A stretch of 64,000 nt of DNA from Acorus gramineus (lineage: Eukaryota > Streptophyta > Magnoliopsida > Acorales > Acoraceae). Below, piece by piece: positions 1 to 10,300 of the stretch. The stretch covers positions 1,860,001 through 1,924,000 of the forward strand of contig JAUJYN010000018.1 of assembly GCA_030737835.1 (NCBI GenBank), in the 5' to 3' direction. Every line of letters starts with the position of its first letter. Positions within the stretch are counted from its first letter, which is position 1. Made by a program: the position numbers and the translations under genes. Below the pieces are notes generated by a model that was not told the DNA's origin, did not search any database, and saw nothing but the letters and a program-made list of their open reading frames with translations.

Positions 1-994
1 GACCTACTCATGCTTCCCATTTAGTTTAATTTATTTAAATCAAATGCGAGCTTATGATTATTAGCATGCCTTAGAGAATATTATAACCTCGTTGTTATAA
101 TATGTGTCTCCCCGCATCTTAGTTATGCGCCCTGGAGGAATTCTGAAGAATTCATGACATTAGTAGAGTTGCAATCGGTGTCGGCGGATCCAATGGGATC
201 GTATACGTGTGGGTAGGCTGGTTCTCTTCCCTTCGTTGGATCCGTGTAGGGACTCCTCAGCGTTAGACAGGCCGTCCTGACAGAGGGCTCCCATCTGTAG
301 GTACCTCCGATGCGTCGGACTGTGCTGATCGTGGGAGTAGACTAGGCGAGCTACGGAGTGGAGGAGAGGCTATCGGTGGACCAAGGGTGATTAACAGCCT
401 AGTCAGTCCCAAAAGACCATGTGACCCCTTTGAGGGTGAGGGTGAGGGTGTGGTGGGTCGGCGATGTAGCGACCCACTGGATTGTGTAGTTACTGCCACT
501 TAGAGGCTATAAATAATTTGAGGTTAATATGAATTGTGATGCATGGGTTGTGCTATTCACTGAGTGTGTGGCTCACCCCTCGCATATATTTTTCTCCAGT
601 TATATCTGAGTCGGATCTAAAGGAGGAGCTCCCCGAGGCACATCAGCAGTAGCGGAGCAGTGTCACGCTCTGAGTGTGAGAGGCCATTCAGCATCCCCCT
701 TTGATTGTATGTATTGTATTCCGTGCTTGGGCACACGTTTGTATTATATTTGGATGTCGTTGTATATATTGGCTCTCATAGGACAGTTGATTATGTATCG
801 AGTCTGTAATATGTCTTTGAATTACAGATTCAATCTTTTTGCTTCCGCTATTTGTGTATATATTATGTCAGCCTCATTGTTGTCCGTGTTGTCATTTTTT
901 ATGTTGTTTAGAGTATATTATTGACCTCCTGTATAGACTAGTGATATCATATACACTTGCCGCGTCTCGGGGACGGCCGCCCTGGGGCGTGACA
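1..994 (+). mobile_element. 3' part of a giant gypsy LTR (copy A)
   Basis: The block ends in GGGGCGTGACA, the same terminus as the LTRs ending at 9255 and 63361, and shares their internal landmarks. These are the ATG-rich segment around 110-170, the GGTACCTCCGATG stretch near 300, the TGAGGGTGAGGGTG run near 435 and the CACTGAGTGTGTGGCTCACCCC hairpin-like block at about 557-580. A pyrimidine-rich acceptor-like TTTCTCCAG lies at 591-599. The 5' half is outside the window. Because gypsy integrase remains follow directly, this is read as the 5' LTR of a + strand element. No primer-binding site follows position 994, so the junction with the internal region looks deleted. Confidence 0.75.
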
Positions 995-2057
995 CTCGCT
1001 AATGTCACATTCGGGTCACGACGCAATCTAGGTGATCATTGACCGACTGACTAAGTCCGCGCTTCCCTCCCTAATCCGACTGATTGAGTCTCTGGACGCT
1101 TTGACGTGGGTTTTCATTTACGCGATTGTTCGTCTTCATGGCACTCCGGTCGGCGCTATTTTTGGTTGAGACGCGAGGGTTACTTTGAGGTTGTGGCGCA
1201 GCCTTGGCAGGCTTTGGCGCGAGCCTCCATTTAAGTATAGCGTTTCATCGCCGATGGATAGCCAGACAAAGAGGACGATTCAGACCTTGGAGGACATGCT
1301 ACGTGCCTGCTTGCTCGATGATAAGGGCAGTTGGGTGAGGCACTACCCATTTGTTGGGGTATGTCTGCAAGCCGATTGCCATTCGAGCATCCAGATGGAT
1401 CTGTGAAAGGCACTCTATAGGCGCAGTTTTATACCTCCCTTGTGTTGGGACGGTTGAGGAGCGCCAGTTGGAGGGGCCACAAGTTATTTATTTGACCTTG
1501 CAGTGGCCAGGTTGGTTCATGTGTGCATCCGCACCTCCCAGAACCGACAGAAGGGCTACGCAGGTCATCGTCGCCAGGAGCTTACCTTCGGGTTTGGCGA
1601 CCATGTCTCCTGAAGGTGTCCCAGTTTAAGGGCATCCTCTGTTTCGACGTTCGGGGCAAGCTAAGTTGGCTCTTCAATGGGACTGTTTCTCGTCATTGAG
1701 TGGATTGGGGAGGTGGCTTGTCATGTAGCCTTTCCCCCACAGCTGGCTCATGCCCACGACGTCGTCCTTGTCTCATGGCCGAGGCGTTATGTCCACGATC
1801 CTGCTCATGTCATTTTGTTTGACCGTCTCATCCTCGAGCTGGATTTGTCGTTCGTGGAGCAGTGGATCAAGGTCAAGGACCAGCATGAGAAGAGGCTCCA
1901 TGCTAAGACCGTTCCTTTGATTACAGTGTGTCGGTAGCGCTAGTTTGGTGCATGGTCCACTTGGGAGCAAAAGGTCTATGTGTGATACTTGCTATATTTG
2001 GTCTTCCCTTTGGGTTTCCTTAAATTTCGAGGACTAAATTTCCTAAGGGAGGGAGAA
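995..2057 (+). pseudogene. Gypsy (chromovirus-like) integrase remnant
   Basis: Conceptual translation across several frames recovers the C-terminal half of a Ty3/gypsy polyprotein. A DRLTKS-like motif lies near 1038-1055 and HGTP at 1138-1149. A DGQ...RTIQTLEDMLRAC stretch lies near 1252-1308. A basic linker follows, then a VHDPAHVILFDRL-type tail near 1790-1830. The end, near 1930-1975, resembles the W-x-x-H...TWE pattern of plant chromodomains. Frameshifts and stops break it throughout. Gag, protease, RT and RNase H are missing and appear deleted between the 5' LTR and integrase. The Tekay/Del assignment rests on motif style and LTR size, not on a search. Confidence 0.8.
2045..2057 (+). other. 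Polypurine tract before the 3' LTR
   Basis: The purine run AAGGGAGGGAGAA lies immediately before the TG of the LTR that starts at 2058. In LTR retrotransposons this primes plus-strand DNA synthesis. Its position fixes the 3' LTR start and the + orientation of the element. Confidence 0.8.
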
Positions 2058-2479
2058 TGTTATGCCTGTGTCATTTGGAGCCATTTTGGTTAAGCCTTGG
2101 TCACATCTGGGTCATTCAGGGCCTTTTCTTTTTTTTCGATCGGAGTCGCTAAAATTTTGGCTTTTAGCCACCTACGGGAGTTAGAGCACTCTGATTGGAA
2201 ATCTAATTGCATATTATGGGTCCTGGTACCGTTTAGTACTACCCATAAAAATTTCATCAAATTCCGGTAACGTTTTAAAAAATAGGCAGTTTCGGATCGC
2301 ATCCGGGTTTGGCCGTTACTGGGTTTCAGTGGGTGAGATATTTTTGAGTGTGTGGTGCTTCTCCGCACGCTTCCCAATAAAGCAAAAATAAGTGGTTGAG
2401 TGAGGGTGAGCCTAACCCTAACCTCACCACCCCCTTATGGTCACCCCAAAATACTATTTGGGCATGGAAATGACCATTT

Positions 2480-2484
<5 letters not shown>

Positions 2485-2527
<43 letters not shown>
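2485..2527 (+). repeat. (CT)n microsatellite in the LTR
   Basis: An almost pure CT dinucleotide run of about 43 bp lies in LTR copy B. Shorter CT-rich tracts occupy the corresponding place in the LTRs at 3730 (near 4235) and 58759 (near 59247), so a pyrimidine-rich leader segment is a family feature. Confidence 0.9.
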
Positions 2528-2529
<2 letters not shown>

Positions 2530-2735
2530 CCTCTCTCCCAACTCGTGGATCTCATCTTCTCTCCCTCTCTTGGTCTCTTTTTTTTCCTCTGTGTGTGTGG
2601 AGAAGGAGGAGGAAGAATCCATTGAAGGTGAAGGTGAAGAAGGAAACAAGAGGTGAGTTTTGTGTATGTGTTGTTGTTGTTGTGGTTTCTCCTCTCTCAA
2701 GCCCCCTCTCATGTCTTTCCCCCCCTGATTTGCAG

Positions 2736-2847
2736 CCAAAGGAGGCTGAGGAGGGCTGTGGAGGTGGTGGTAGTGGTGGTGGTGGTTGAGGTGGTCGCGG
2801 GTGCATCGAGGGCCCCCGAATCTCCCCCTTTCATTCCCCCTCCCTAG
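2736..2847 (+). other. Exon-like block b of LTR copy B
   Basis: The block lies between an acceptor-like CCCTGATTTGCAG ending at 2735 and a donor-like GTGAGC starting at 2848. A further donor-like AG/GTGAGT lies at 2651-2658 upstream. The equivalent block occurs at 4446-4560 and at 59462-60427, the latter interrupted by a MITE. It is GGT/GGA-rich and has no sustained reading frame. Splicing is inferred from conserved signals only. Confidence 0.45.
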
Positions 2848-2984
2848 GTGAGCTCTTCCCCTTCTTTTCTTGGTTTTCATGGCTTAGGGGGTTGTTGGGA
2901 AGTCATGCATGCTAGGTAGATGGGTTAGGGTGTGTGTGAGGGGTTGGGGAGGGGTTAAAAAGGGGTTAAGAATGGCTGGGCACG

Positions 2985-3300
2985 TGCAGGGGGTCTGTCC
3001 GCGCGCAGACGCGCGCGCAGAGGGGCGTTGGTAGGCACAGGCGGGCGCACAGGCGGGTGCGTAAGCGTGCGCGCGGGCGCTGGCAGCGAGTGGGGTGCGC
3101 GCAGGACGTGCGCGCGAGGGTGCGCGCGCGCGGGGCAGTGCGCCTGGGCATGCGGCAGGGTGCCAGTGCGCGCGCGCGCGTGCGTGCGCGTGCTGGGGCA
3201 TGCGCGGGGCTGCCCAGGGGCTCGGGTAGGTGCTGGGGCACTTGGGCATGCGTGCGTACGCGTGTGCTCGCATGCGTGCGAGCCCGTATGCGTGCATGTC
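2985..3300. repeat. GC-rich alternating purine-pyrimidine tract
   Basis: This is a dense GCGCGTGCG-type tract with very many CpG sites, flanked by AT-richer LTR sequence. Comparable tracts sit in every long LTR copy here (4690-5110, 60550-61065, 18060-18720, 24110-24740). Long open frames run through it on both strands, but they reflect composition and are not credible genes. Confidence 0.85.
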
Positions 3301-3379
3301 TAAGTCTTTGGTAATTCTAGTGATTTCTAAGTGTTAAATTGTGATGTTACTTACCAAATTTGATGCCCTTACCTTGCAG

Positions 3380-3416
3380 ATCTCGTCGGATGTGATGCGT
3401 GAGGTCCCGAGTTGCG
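3380..3416 (+). other. Exon-like block c of LTR copy B (37 nt)
   Basis: The block is bounded by an acceptor-like ACCTTGCAG and a donor-like GTGAGTGG. It starts ATCTCGTCGG, as do the equivalents at 5189-5227 and 61141-61179. A diverged version lies on the minus strand at 17936-17971 and 23978-24013. Function is inferred. Confidence 0.5.
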
Positions 3417-4445
3417 GTGAGTGGTTCGATCCAATCCCCCCCCCCCTCTCGAGATGCGCTCGACGCGCGTAGTCGCGCGCCGCGCATCGATGGGGCCCCC
3501 TATATATACTACTTGTGTAGATAAGTAGTATGGCCATGCTTAAGCTATAATATGTAGATATCTTGCATGCTAGGCTTATATACATGTATTGTATTAATGA
3601 ATGAATGATTGTGTTGCATGAGCCCCTCTAGTATGGGCATGTGTTTTTGGTAATGTGTATGGATGTATAGAATATGGCATGCCTTAGGTAGTATTGTAAT
3701 ACTACTCCCACCATATTAATTGGAATATTTGTTGTGCCTGTGTCATTTGGAGCGCTCTGTTTGAAAATTTGGGTACATAATTTTTTTTTTCTTAGAAGTT
3801 ATGTATTCCCGATTTGGTATTTGGATTTGATTTTGTTAAAATCCAAGATGAAGAGGTTTAAATATGAGTTTACTATGAGATGTCCAGTTTTGAGTTAGCT
3901 TTCGTACAGAAGTGGAATTAGATCAACTGGACTCTTGTAGTAAAAGTTATGGGTATTTTTCCAAGTATACCCTGAGAAGGGAAATTCTGGCAGCAGCCCT
4001 GTTCTATGTTTAGCTCTAATTTCGGAATAGCTGGAGAGATTATTTGATCTTGGCATGAACATGAAAGTTGTAGATAATCTTCTTGGCTTTCCAACGGACT
4101 TGGAATTGTGCAATTCGGAGCTATATTGAGGAAGTTATGGCTGTTCCAGTGAAACATGCGCAGAATTTCTAGTCAAAGGGCGACTAGGTCTTTTCCCTCC
4201 ATAGATATTTGTGTGATAAATATCTTTTCTCCTCTCTCTCTCCCTCTCTCTCACTCCCACGTCTACCTTATTCAAGCCCTCTCTCTTCCTCCCTCACAAG
4301 CCCCCATGGTGTTTGTTTAAATGTCCCAAAGAGAAGAGAAGGAAAAGGTGCATGTGCAAGTGAATCTTTGTGTAAGTATTGTTGTTGTTGCTTGTCTTCT
4401 CTCCTCTCAAGCTCCCCCTCATGATCCTTCCCCCCTGATTTTCAG

Positions 4446-4560
4446 CCAAGGAGGAGGCTGAGGAGAGGCTGAGGAGGTGGTGGTAGTGGTGGTGGCGGTT
4501 GAGGTGGTCGCGGGTGCGTCGAGGGCCCCCGAGCCTCCCCCTTTCATTTCCCCTCCAAAG
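4446..4560 (+). other. Exon-like block b of LTR copy C
   Basis: It follows an acceptor-like CCCTGATTTTCAG and ends CCTCCAAAG before GTGAGCC. It aligns by eye with 2736-2847. The GC-rich tract 4690-5110 would lie in the following intron. Splicing has not been shown. Confidence 0.45.
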
Positions 4561-4689
4561 GTGAGCCTTTCCCCTCCTTTTCTTGATTTTTATGGCTTAG
4601 GGTTGGTTGGGAGGGTCATGCATGTTGGGTAGATGTGTTAGGGTGTGTGTGAGGGGTTGGGAAGGGTTAAAATGAGGTTGGGATGGGCT

Positions 4690-5110
4690 GGGCGCAGTCT
4701 GCGCGCATGCGCGCGCGCAGGCGGGTGCTGGCAGGCGCAGTCGGGTGCGCAGACGCACGCGGGTGCGCGCGGAGTGGGCGCGCGGGTGCTGGCGTGAGCG
4801 GGAGTGCGCGTGAGTGCGCGCGGGGTAGTGCGCCTGGGCATGCGCCGGGGCGCGGGGCTGAGGACCAGTGCGCACGCGTGCGTGCGCGTGCTAAGGCGTG
4901 CGCGGGGTGCTGCGCGAGGGCGCCTGGGCTGGACGCGCAGTGCGCGCGGGCGCGCGGGCAGGCGCGCGGCAGTGCGCTGATGGTGTTGGGGTGCGTGCGT
5001 GCGTGCGCATTCGTGCGGGGGGCCATGCGTGTGGCTGCCCGAGGGTTCGGACAGGTGTCGGGGCACTCGGACTCGCGTGCGTACGTGCGTGCCAGTATGC
5101 ATGCTTGTCC
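4690..5110. repeat. GC-rich alternating tract in LTR copy C
   Basis: The tract is rich in GCGCGCGTGC-type sequence with dense CpG, like the one at 2985-3300, and lies between exon-like blocks b and c. Apparent open frames on both strands here give Arg/Ala-rich translations and were not taken as genes. Confidence 0.85.
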
Positions 5111-5188
5111 GAGTATTGGGTATTTTCTAATGATTTCTATGTGTAAATTGTGTTGTTACTCACCAAGTTGGATGCCCCTACCTTGCAG

Positions 5189-5227
5189 ATCTCGTCGGAT
5201 GGGATGCGCGAGGTCCCGGGTTGTAAG
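5189..5227 (+). other. Exon-like block c of LTR copy C (39 nt)
   Basis: The block is bounded by CTACCTTGCAG and GTGAGTGG, and its internal sequence matches that of 61141-61179. The next acceptor-like site in register is TGTTTCTTTTCAG ending at 6938. Confidence 0.5.
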
Positions 5228-7279
5228 GTGAGTGGTTTGATTCCAATCCCCCCCCCCTCTCTAGGGATGCGCTCGACCCGCATAGACGCGCGTCGCGCAT
5301 CGATGGGGCCCCTAGCTATAATATGTAAATAATATGTATGCCACCCTAGACTTGTATGCTAGGGATATGCACCCTTATATCGAATGCTATGATATAACCA
5401 TGCCACATTAGACCTTGTATGCTAGGGAAATGCATCCTGACACCATGTTTCATGCTAGGAAAGCCTTGACCTATGCATGTTCCCATTTAGTTTAATTTAT
5501 TTAAATCAAGATGGGATTATGTGATTATATTGTGATAAGCATGCCTTAGAGAATATTATAACCTTGTTGTTATAATATATGTTTCCCCGCATCTTAGTTA
5601 TGCGCCTTGGAGGAATTCTTGAGAATTCATGACATTAGTAGTGTTAGAAATCGTTGTCGACGGATCCAACAGGATCGTACGCGCGTGAGTAGACTGTCTT
5701 CTCCTTTTGGTTGGGTCCGATGTAGAAACTCCCCGGTGTTGGCTGACCTGACAGAGGGCTTCCGTCCGGTACCTCCGATGTGTCGGACAGTACTAGTAGT
5801 TGGAGTGGACTAGGTCGAGGCTACGAGGGTGGGAAAGGGCTACCGGGTGGACCAGGGGTGGAGAGCGGTCTAGTCTGTCCCAAAGGACCCATGACACCCC
5901 TAAAGGGTGAGCGTGGGGTGGATCGGCGATGTTACGACCCTCTAACTTGTGTAGTTACTCCTGTTTAGGGACTATGACTACTTTAAGGTTAATATGAGTG
6001 TGTTGGTTGTTGTTATGCATGTGTGTGATATCTCGATAAGCGAGTATCGAGAGTGGTTGTTTTCCTTTGGGTTTCGCTTTGCGAACATGGGATCGTTCTC
6101 CCCTTCGTTGGATCCGATGTAGGAACTCCCCGGCGTTGGCTGTACCTGACAGAGGGCTCCCGTCCGTAGGTACCTCCGATGTGTCGGACAGTACGGATGG
6201 TGGGAGTGGACTAGGTGGAGGCCACGAGGGTGGGAAAGGGCTACTGGCGGACCAAGGGTGTAGAGCGGTGAGTTGAGGAGATCGGGTTGTAGATACTACC
6301 CGGGAGAGGGTTAATGAATGATGTCGCGAGCGTGGAAATTGTTCTCCCCTTCGTTGGATCCGATGTAGGAACTCCCCGGCGTTGGCTATACCTGTCAGAG
6401 GACTAGGCGGAGGCCACGAGGGTGGGAGAGGCTACCGGGTGGACCAGGGGTGTAGAGCAGTCTAAGTCTCTTCCCAAAGTCCCAAGATGTCTCCTTTCAG
6501 GAGTGAGGGTGTGGATGAGGCGAAGACACGTCGCCTCGTGACCCATTCGTTGTTCGACCGTTCCCATAGTTGTTGGGTCCGGTCTTGAATCGATGTTCAA
6601 GGACATCGTTGGGCGATTATCTAGATGTAGATGATCCAGTAGTGTTGAGTAGACCAGTAAATCCGGGTCTCTTCGACCGACGGTATGGTCTCTAGACCAG
6701 TAAATCCGGGTCTCTTCGACCGATGGTATGGTCTCTCCCCATAAGTCCCAAAAGACTCCCTCCGGGAGTGAGGGTGGGGGTGAGGTTGGTCGCGCCGCCG
6801 CGTGACCCAGTTATCCATGGGTTTCTACCCATGTTTTCCTTGAAAGGAAATTGATTATGTATTGAACTATAGTATGGTGATTGGTTTCCAGCCACTCACT
6901 GAGCTTGTAGCTCACCCTTTCATACTGTTTCTTTTCAGGGGCAGTGTTGGGCGTTGAGCGTTCTGCCGGCGGGTGGCGAGTGCGAGGCTGTTAGCATTCC
7001 TAGAGTCATTTATGCCTTGTAAATCATGCATGTGGCACAGGTTGTATTTGCTTTGCTCTAGACTTGGCTTTCACAGGACATTGATTGTGTATTCGGGTCT
7101 ATAATAATGTTTTTGATTTACAGACATTGTTATATATTATGCTTCCGCTTTTCAGTCAGTTATCATTATCTTGCTTTGTCGCCTTGTGTATTGTTGTTGG
7201 TGTCCTTATTGACCTCAGGTATTGATAGCTGATATTTATTATTGTCACGTCTTGGGGACGGCCGCCCTGGGGTTTGACA

Positions 7280-7378
7280 AAATCAAGCATGAATAAGTCT
7301 GGGTTAATAACGGGCACCTGCCTAATATTCCCTTGCGATAAGACTTGAGGGCGTGGTGTAGTTGTTACGCCCATGCTA
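7280..7378 (-). other. Unassigned spacer between two LTR blocks
   Basis: This short segment lies between the end of one LTR (7279) and the following LTR-related block. A minus-strand frame reads through most of it without a recognisable domain. It may be the target sequence of the neighbouring insertion, because CTAAT just inside its right end also follows position 9255. That would make it a continuation of the minus-strand gag at 9256-10104. This is tentative. Confidence 0.3.
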
Positions 7379-9255
7379 ATGGGGCAAAGCTATGACCAGC
7401 TTCATGAGATGATGATCTCTCTCGCCCTCTCCCTCTGAACGAACCGAGTAAGTAGATGCGATTTCCTACTCGACTCAGGTTCGTTTGGAATATTGGCATG
7501 CACCTGTTAGTGCGCGAGATCGTGTTTGACCCTTTCTTTTAAGTTGGCGATATCCAACGCATGCTTAAGTTAGGCCTTGTGTGCTTATATGATTAATGGC
7601 CACGTATGCATGTTTAAGTGGGCCATACCATGTATGCATATTGTATGATTTGTTGTTTATGATGTAAATCCATGTTAGGGGTCACCCTTATGGTCAATTA
7701 TTAGATGATTGTGCATATGGTTCATGCACATAGCTAGATAAAATTCTCTTGGATATATTTATATGCGCATGTTAAAAACTGATAGGCCTATCTGAAATAG
7801 GCGTGGGTATGACCCACTGTCGGGTTGTACCTTATTAGTTAGAGCTCTAGCGATGTAATCGCCACGTGCATCTGAGCGATGCACTCGTTTGGAATTCAGG
7901 AGAATTCATTATCTTATCGGTTTTGTTAAGCCGGTAGTGGGGCATTAGGCTAGGCCTACCCGTGCTAGGCGTGTATATGAACCGCCTGTTGGGTTATGTG
8001 CCTTGGGATTATTTCTGCGTGAGAGCAGAGGCAACCCCCTTGTGTCCGAGCGACGCAACCATGTGGGAGTACAATAGTGTTCGCTCTCATCGATATGTGA
8101 TTATCGAGAGTAGTTGCTTTCCATGGGTTCGCTTTGCGAACATGGAATGTTTACTCCCAATGTCGTCCATGTTGAAGAGGCCCGGGTTGTAGCTGTCCTG
8201 ACAGAGGGCTCCCATCCGTAGGTACCACCGATGCGTTCGGGGGCGTACTGATCGTGGGAGTGTACCAGGTAGAGGCTACCCGGGACAGGGTTAACGAATG
8301 ATATTGCGAGCGTGGAATCGTTCTCCCCTTCGTTGGATCCGATGTAGGAACTTTCCGGCATTGGAAAAGCTGTCCTGACAGAGGGCTCCCATCTGTAGGT
8401 ACCACCGAGGCGTTCGGAAGCGTACTGATCGTGGGAGTATACCAGGTAGTGACTACCCGGGGAAAGGGCTACCGGTGGACCAAGGGTGTAGAGCAGTCTA
8501 AGTCTCTTCCAAAAGTCCCAAGAGTCTCCCTCCGGGAGTGAGGGTGAGGATGAGGTGAAGACACGTCGCCGCGTGACCCATTCGTTGTTCGTCCGTTCCC
8601 AAAGTGTTGGGTCCGGTTTGTTGGGCAGTTATCCCGATGTAGATGATCCAGTAGTGTTGCGTAGACCAGTAATCCCAGTTCTCCTTGACCAATAGTATGG
8701 TCTCTCCCCAAAAGTTCCAAGAGTCTTCCTCCGGGAGTGAGGGTGAGGGTGAGGTTGGTCGCGCCGCCGCGTGACCCTGTTATCCATTGGGTTTCTACCC
8801 ATGTTTTTCCTTGAAAAGAAATTGTGTTAGCATTGAACTGTTGTATGGTGATTGGTTTCCAGCCACTCACTGAGCTTGTAGCTCACCCCTCGCATACTGT
8901 TTCTTTTGAGGGGCAGTGTTGGGCGTGGAGCGTTCTTCCGGCGGGTGGTGAGTGCGAGGCTGTCAGCAGTCCTAGAGTCATTTTATGTATTGTAAATCGT
9001 GCATGTGGCACATGTTGTATTTTATTTGGTCTAGACTTGGCTCTCACGGAAAAGTGATTGTGTATTCAAGTCTGTAACAATATTTTTGGTTTACAGACAT
9101 TGTTTATATATTATGCTTTCGCTTTTTAGTCAGTTATCATTATCCTTGCTTTACCACCTTGTGTGTTGTTGTTGGATTCTTTATTGACCTCAGGTATTGA
9201 TAGCTGATATTTCATTATTGCCACGTCTCGGGGACGGCCGCCCTGGGGCGTGACA
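7379..9255 (+). mobile_element. 3' part of a related gypsy LTR (copy D)
   Basis: From about 7840 onward the sequence follows the 3' half of the other + strand LTRs. It shows the GGAATTCAGGAGAATTCAT segment, repeated CTCCCCTTCGTTGGATCC segments near 8325, and the ACCAGTAATCC unit near 8665. It also has the CACTGAGCTTGTAGCTCACCCC block near 8866-8887, and it ends GGGGCGTGACA at 9255. The part 7379-7840 is diverged and has no clear counterpart. It could be the 3' piece of copy B at 2058-3729 or an independent variant. CTAAT precedes 7379 and follows 9255, hinting at a 5-bp target duplication, but the expected TG terminus is absent. Confidence 0.55.
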
Positions 9256-10104
9256 CTAATGAAGGTTTGCAAAGAATGCAGAAGTTGGGGATGGATGCGG
9301 TCAGCAACTTCCACAACCAAGTCAAGGCCTGACTACCCAGGCTTTGTAGAAATACCTTGCAGAGGAGCACATCGTCCCCGGAATCGAGCAACATTTGTTG
9401 TTGGTATTGAAAGATGTGCTCGGTTGGGTCCGACTTATCCTCAAATATCTTGAAATTAGGTGGCGTAAACTTGTCAGGCTTTGGCGCTCGGACGATATCC
9501 TTAATGAAGGGAGAACAATTGATGAGAACCACAATCTGTATAGCTATGCCCATGAGGGTCTGAGGCTTCAGGTTGTGGGGGATGCGCCGATCAACCTCCT
9601 TCTTCATGCATATCCTGCCTGTCCTACCATACCTGGTCTACCTCTCGCGGGCGCTTGGAAATTACAACCATGTTGGAGGATACTGACGGTCGATCGGGGG
9701 CAGGAAGCTCGTCCTCTAGATGATGGATTCTCTCGTTGGAGTGTGGGTGATCATTGGCCGCAGGAGGAACAAAATGATGCAGGCCCGAGGGATCGGCGTT
9801 GTCTCGTTCTGCATGAAGGCGTTCGTTTTCTTCCCGCGCCACCTTGATGGTGCGAACAAGCTCCTCGACCCTCCGTTCGGCCTATGCCGCTCGAGCAGGG
9901 CTTCTTCATAGATCTATTGCAGGGTGATGGCTTCAAGATTGGGGTTGTCCCCTGCCGCTGCACTGGGATTGGCTGTTGATGTGTTGGAGGGAAAAAATCG
10001 ACGTACCGGGTTCAGGTACTCGGATCTGTCCACTCCGGCTTTTTTTTTTGCTCCGCTTCTAGCACCTGCTTCTGGCGAACCTTCCGCTTGACCGTCGAAG
10101 ACAT
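9256..10104 (-). pseudogene. Gypsy gag remnant
   Basis: The ATG candidate is at 10102-10104, with a basic lysine-rich N-terminus. A REENERLHAE-type segment follows near 9800-9842. The core capsid pattern (PFIKDI..APKPDKF..P, then DPTEHIFQYQQ, then ALTWLWKL) lies at about 9300-9500 on the minus strand. This is the retrotransposon gag core of a Ty3/gypsy element. Several frameshifts break it. It is truncated at 9255/9256, where the + strand LTR block abuts and probably inserted into it. The leader upstream (10105-10300) resembles a Tat/LARD-type LTR-gag junction, but the lineage is a guess. Confidence 0.7.
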
Positions 10105-10300
10105 AGGAGGTGGGGACCTGTAGAAGACCCTCCGACGCTTAAGTCAATAATGGTGGCCGAATTAGGGTTACTGGAGAAGAGAATTTCACATATCTCCATA
10201 GAGAAAAATAGCTTTCTATTTATAGAGTCTCTTGGGTTGCCTTAGCATTTGTGGTCGATCTCTTCCTTATTGGACGGATGAGAAGAGATCTATGATTTTC
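10105..10300 (-). mobile_element. LTR-leader-like segment, copy 1
   Basis: The sequence upstream of the gag remnant includes GACCCTCCGACGCTTAAGTCA (read on the plus strand), a short TATTTATAGAG segment and a TTGGACGGATGAGAAGAGATC segment. A diverged second copy lies at 10818-11010 with the same order of landmarks. Together they are best read as two decayed copies of the R/U5 end of an LTR belonging to the minus-strand gag. Confidence 0.5.

Larger units (their letters stand above)
2058..3729 (+). mobile_element. 5' portion of a giant gypsy LTR (copy B)
   Basis: It begins TGTTATGCCTGTGTCATTTG directly after a polypurine tract. It parallels the complete LTR at 3730-7279 segment by segment: CT-rich tract, GGTGGTGG-rich segment, GC-rich alternating tract, a TTGCAGATCTCGTCGG block, then the CGATGGGGCCCC segment. 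It stops at 3729, where another LTR of the same family begins. The 3' part may be the segment ending at 9255, which would make this LTR the target of the 3730-7279 insertion. I see no target duplication at 3725-3729 and 7280-7284, so the nesting is inferred. Confidence 0.7.
3730..7279 (+). mobile_element. Complete giant gypsy LTR (copy C), probably solo
   Basis: It begins TGTTGTGCCTGTGTCATTTG and ends GGGGTTTGACA, with TG...CA termini about 3.55 kb apart. Each landmark of the family occurs in order: CT-rich tract near 4235, exon-like block b at 4446-4560, GC-rich tract 4690-5110 and block c 5189-5227. The GCATCTTAGTTATGCGCC segment follows near 5588, then repeated CTCCCCTTCGTTGGATCC segments near 6100 and 6340. 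Tandem GACCAGTAAATCCGGGTC units lie near 6650-6720, and the CACTGAGC...GCTCACCC block near 6895-6915. No gag or pol lies within. The 5-bp flanks do not match, so it may be a recombinant rather than a simple solo LTR. Confidence 0.7.

Noticed and set aside
995-1030. Primer-binding site after LTR copy A
   Set aside because: The sequence after 994 has no match to a TGGTATCAGAGCC-type site. Integrase sequence begins almost at once, so the region is deleted.
676-1042. Small + strand frames as hydrophobic peptides
   Set aside because: They fall in the 3' end of an LTR and have equivalents in the other LTR copies without conserved reading.
2326-2880. 184-residue minus-strand frame with His-, Glu- and Arg-rich repeats
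   Set aside because: It is generated by the CT microsatellite and GGT-rich LTR segment and is not maintained in the other LTR copies.
7280-7284. A target duplication for LTR copy C (3730-7279)
   Set aside because: The flanks ATATT and AAATC do not match, so a simple insertion cannot be claimed.
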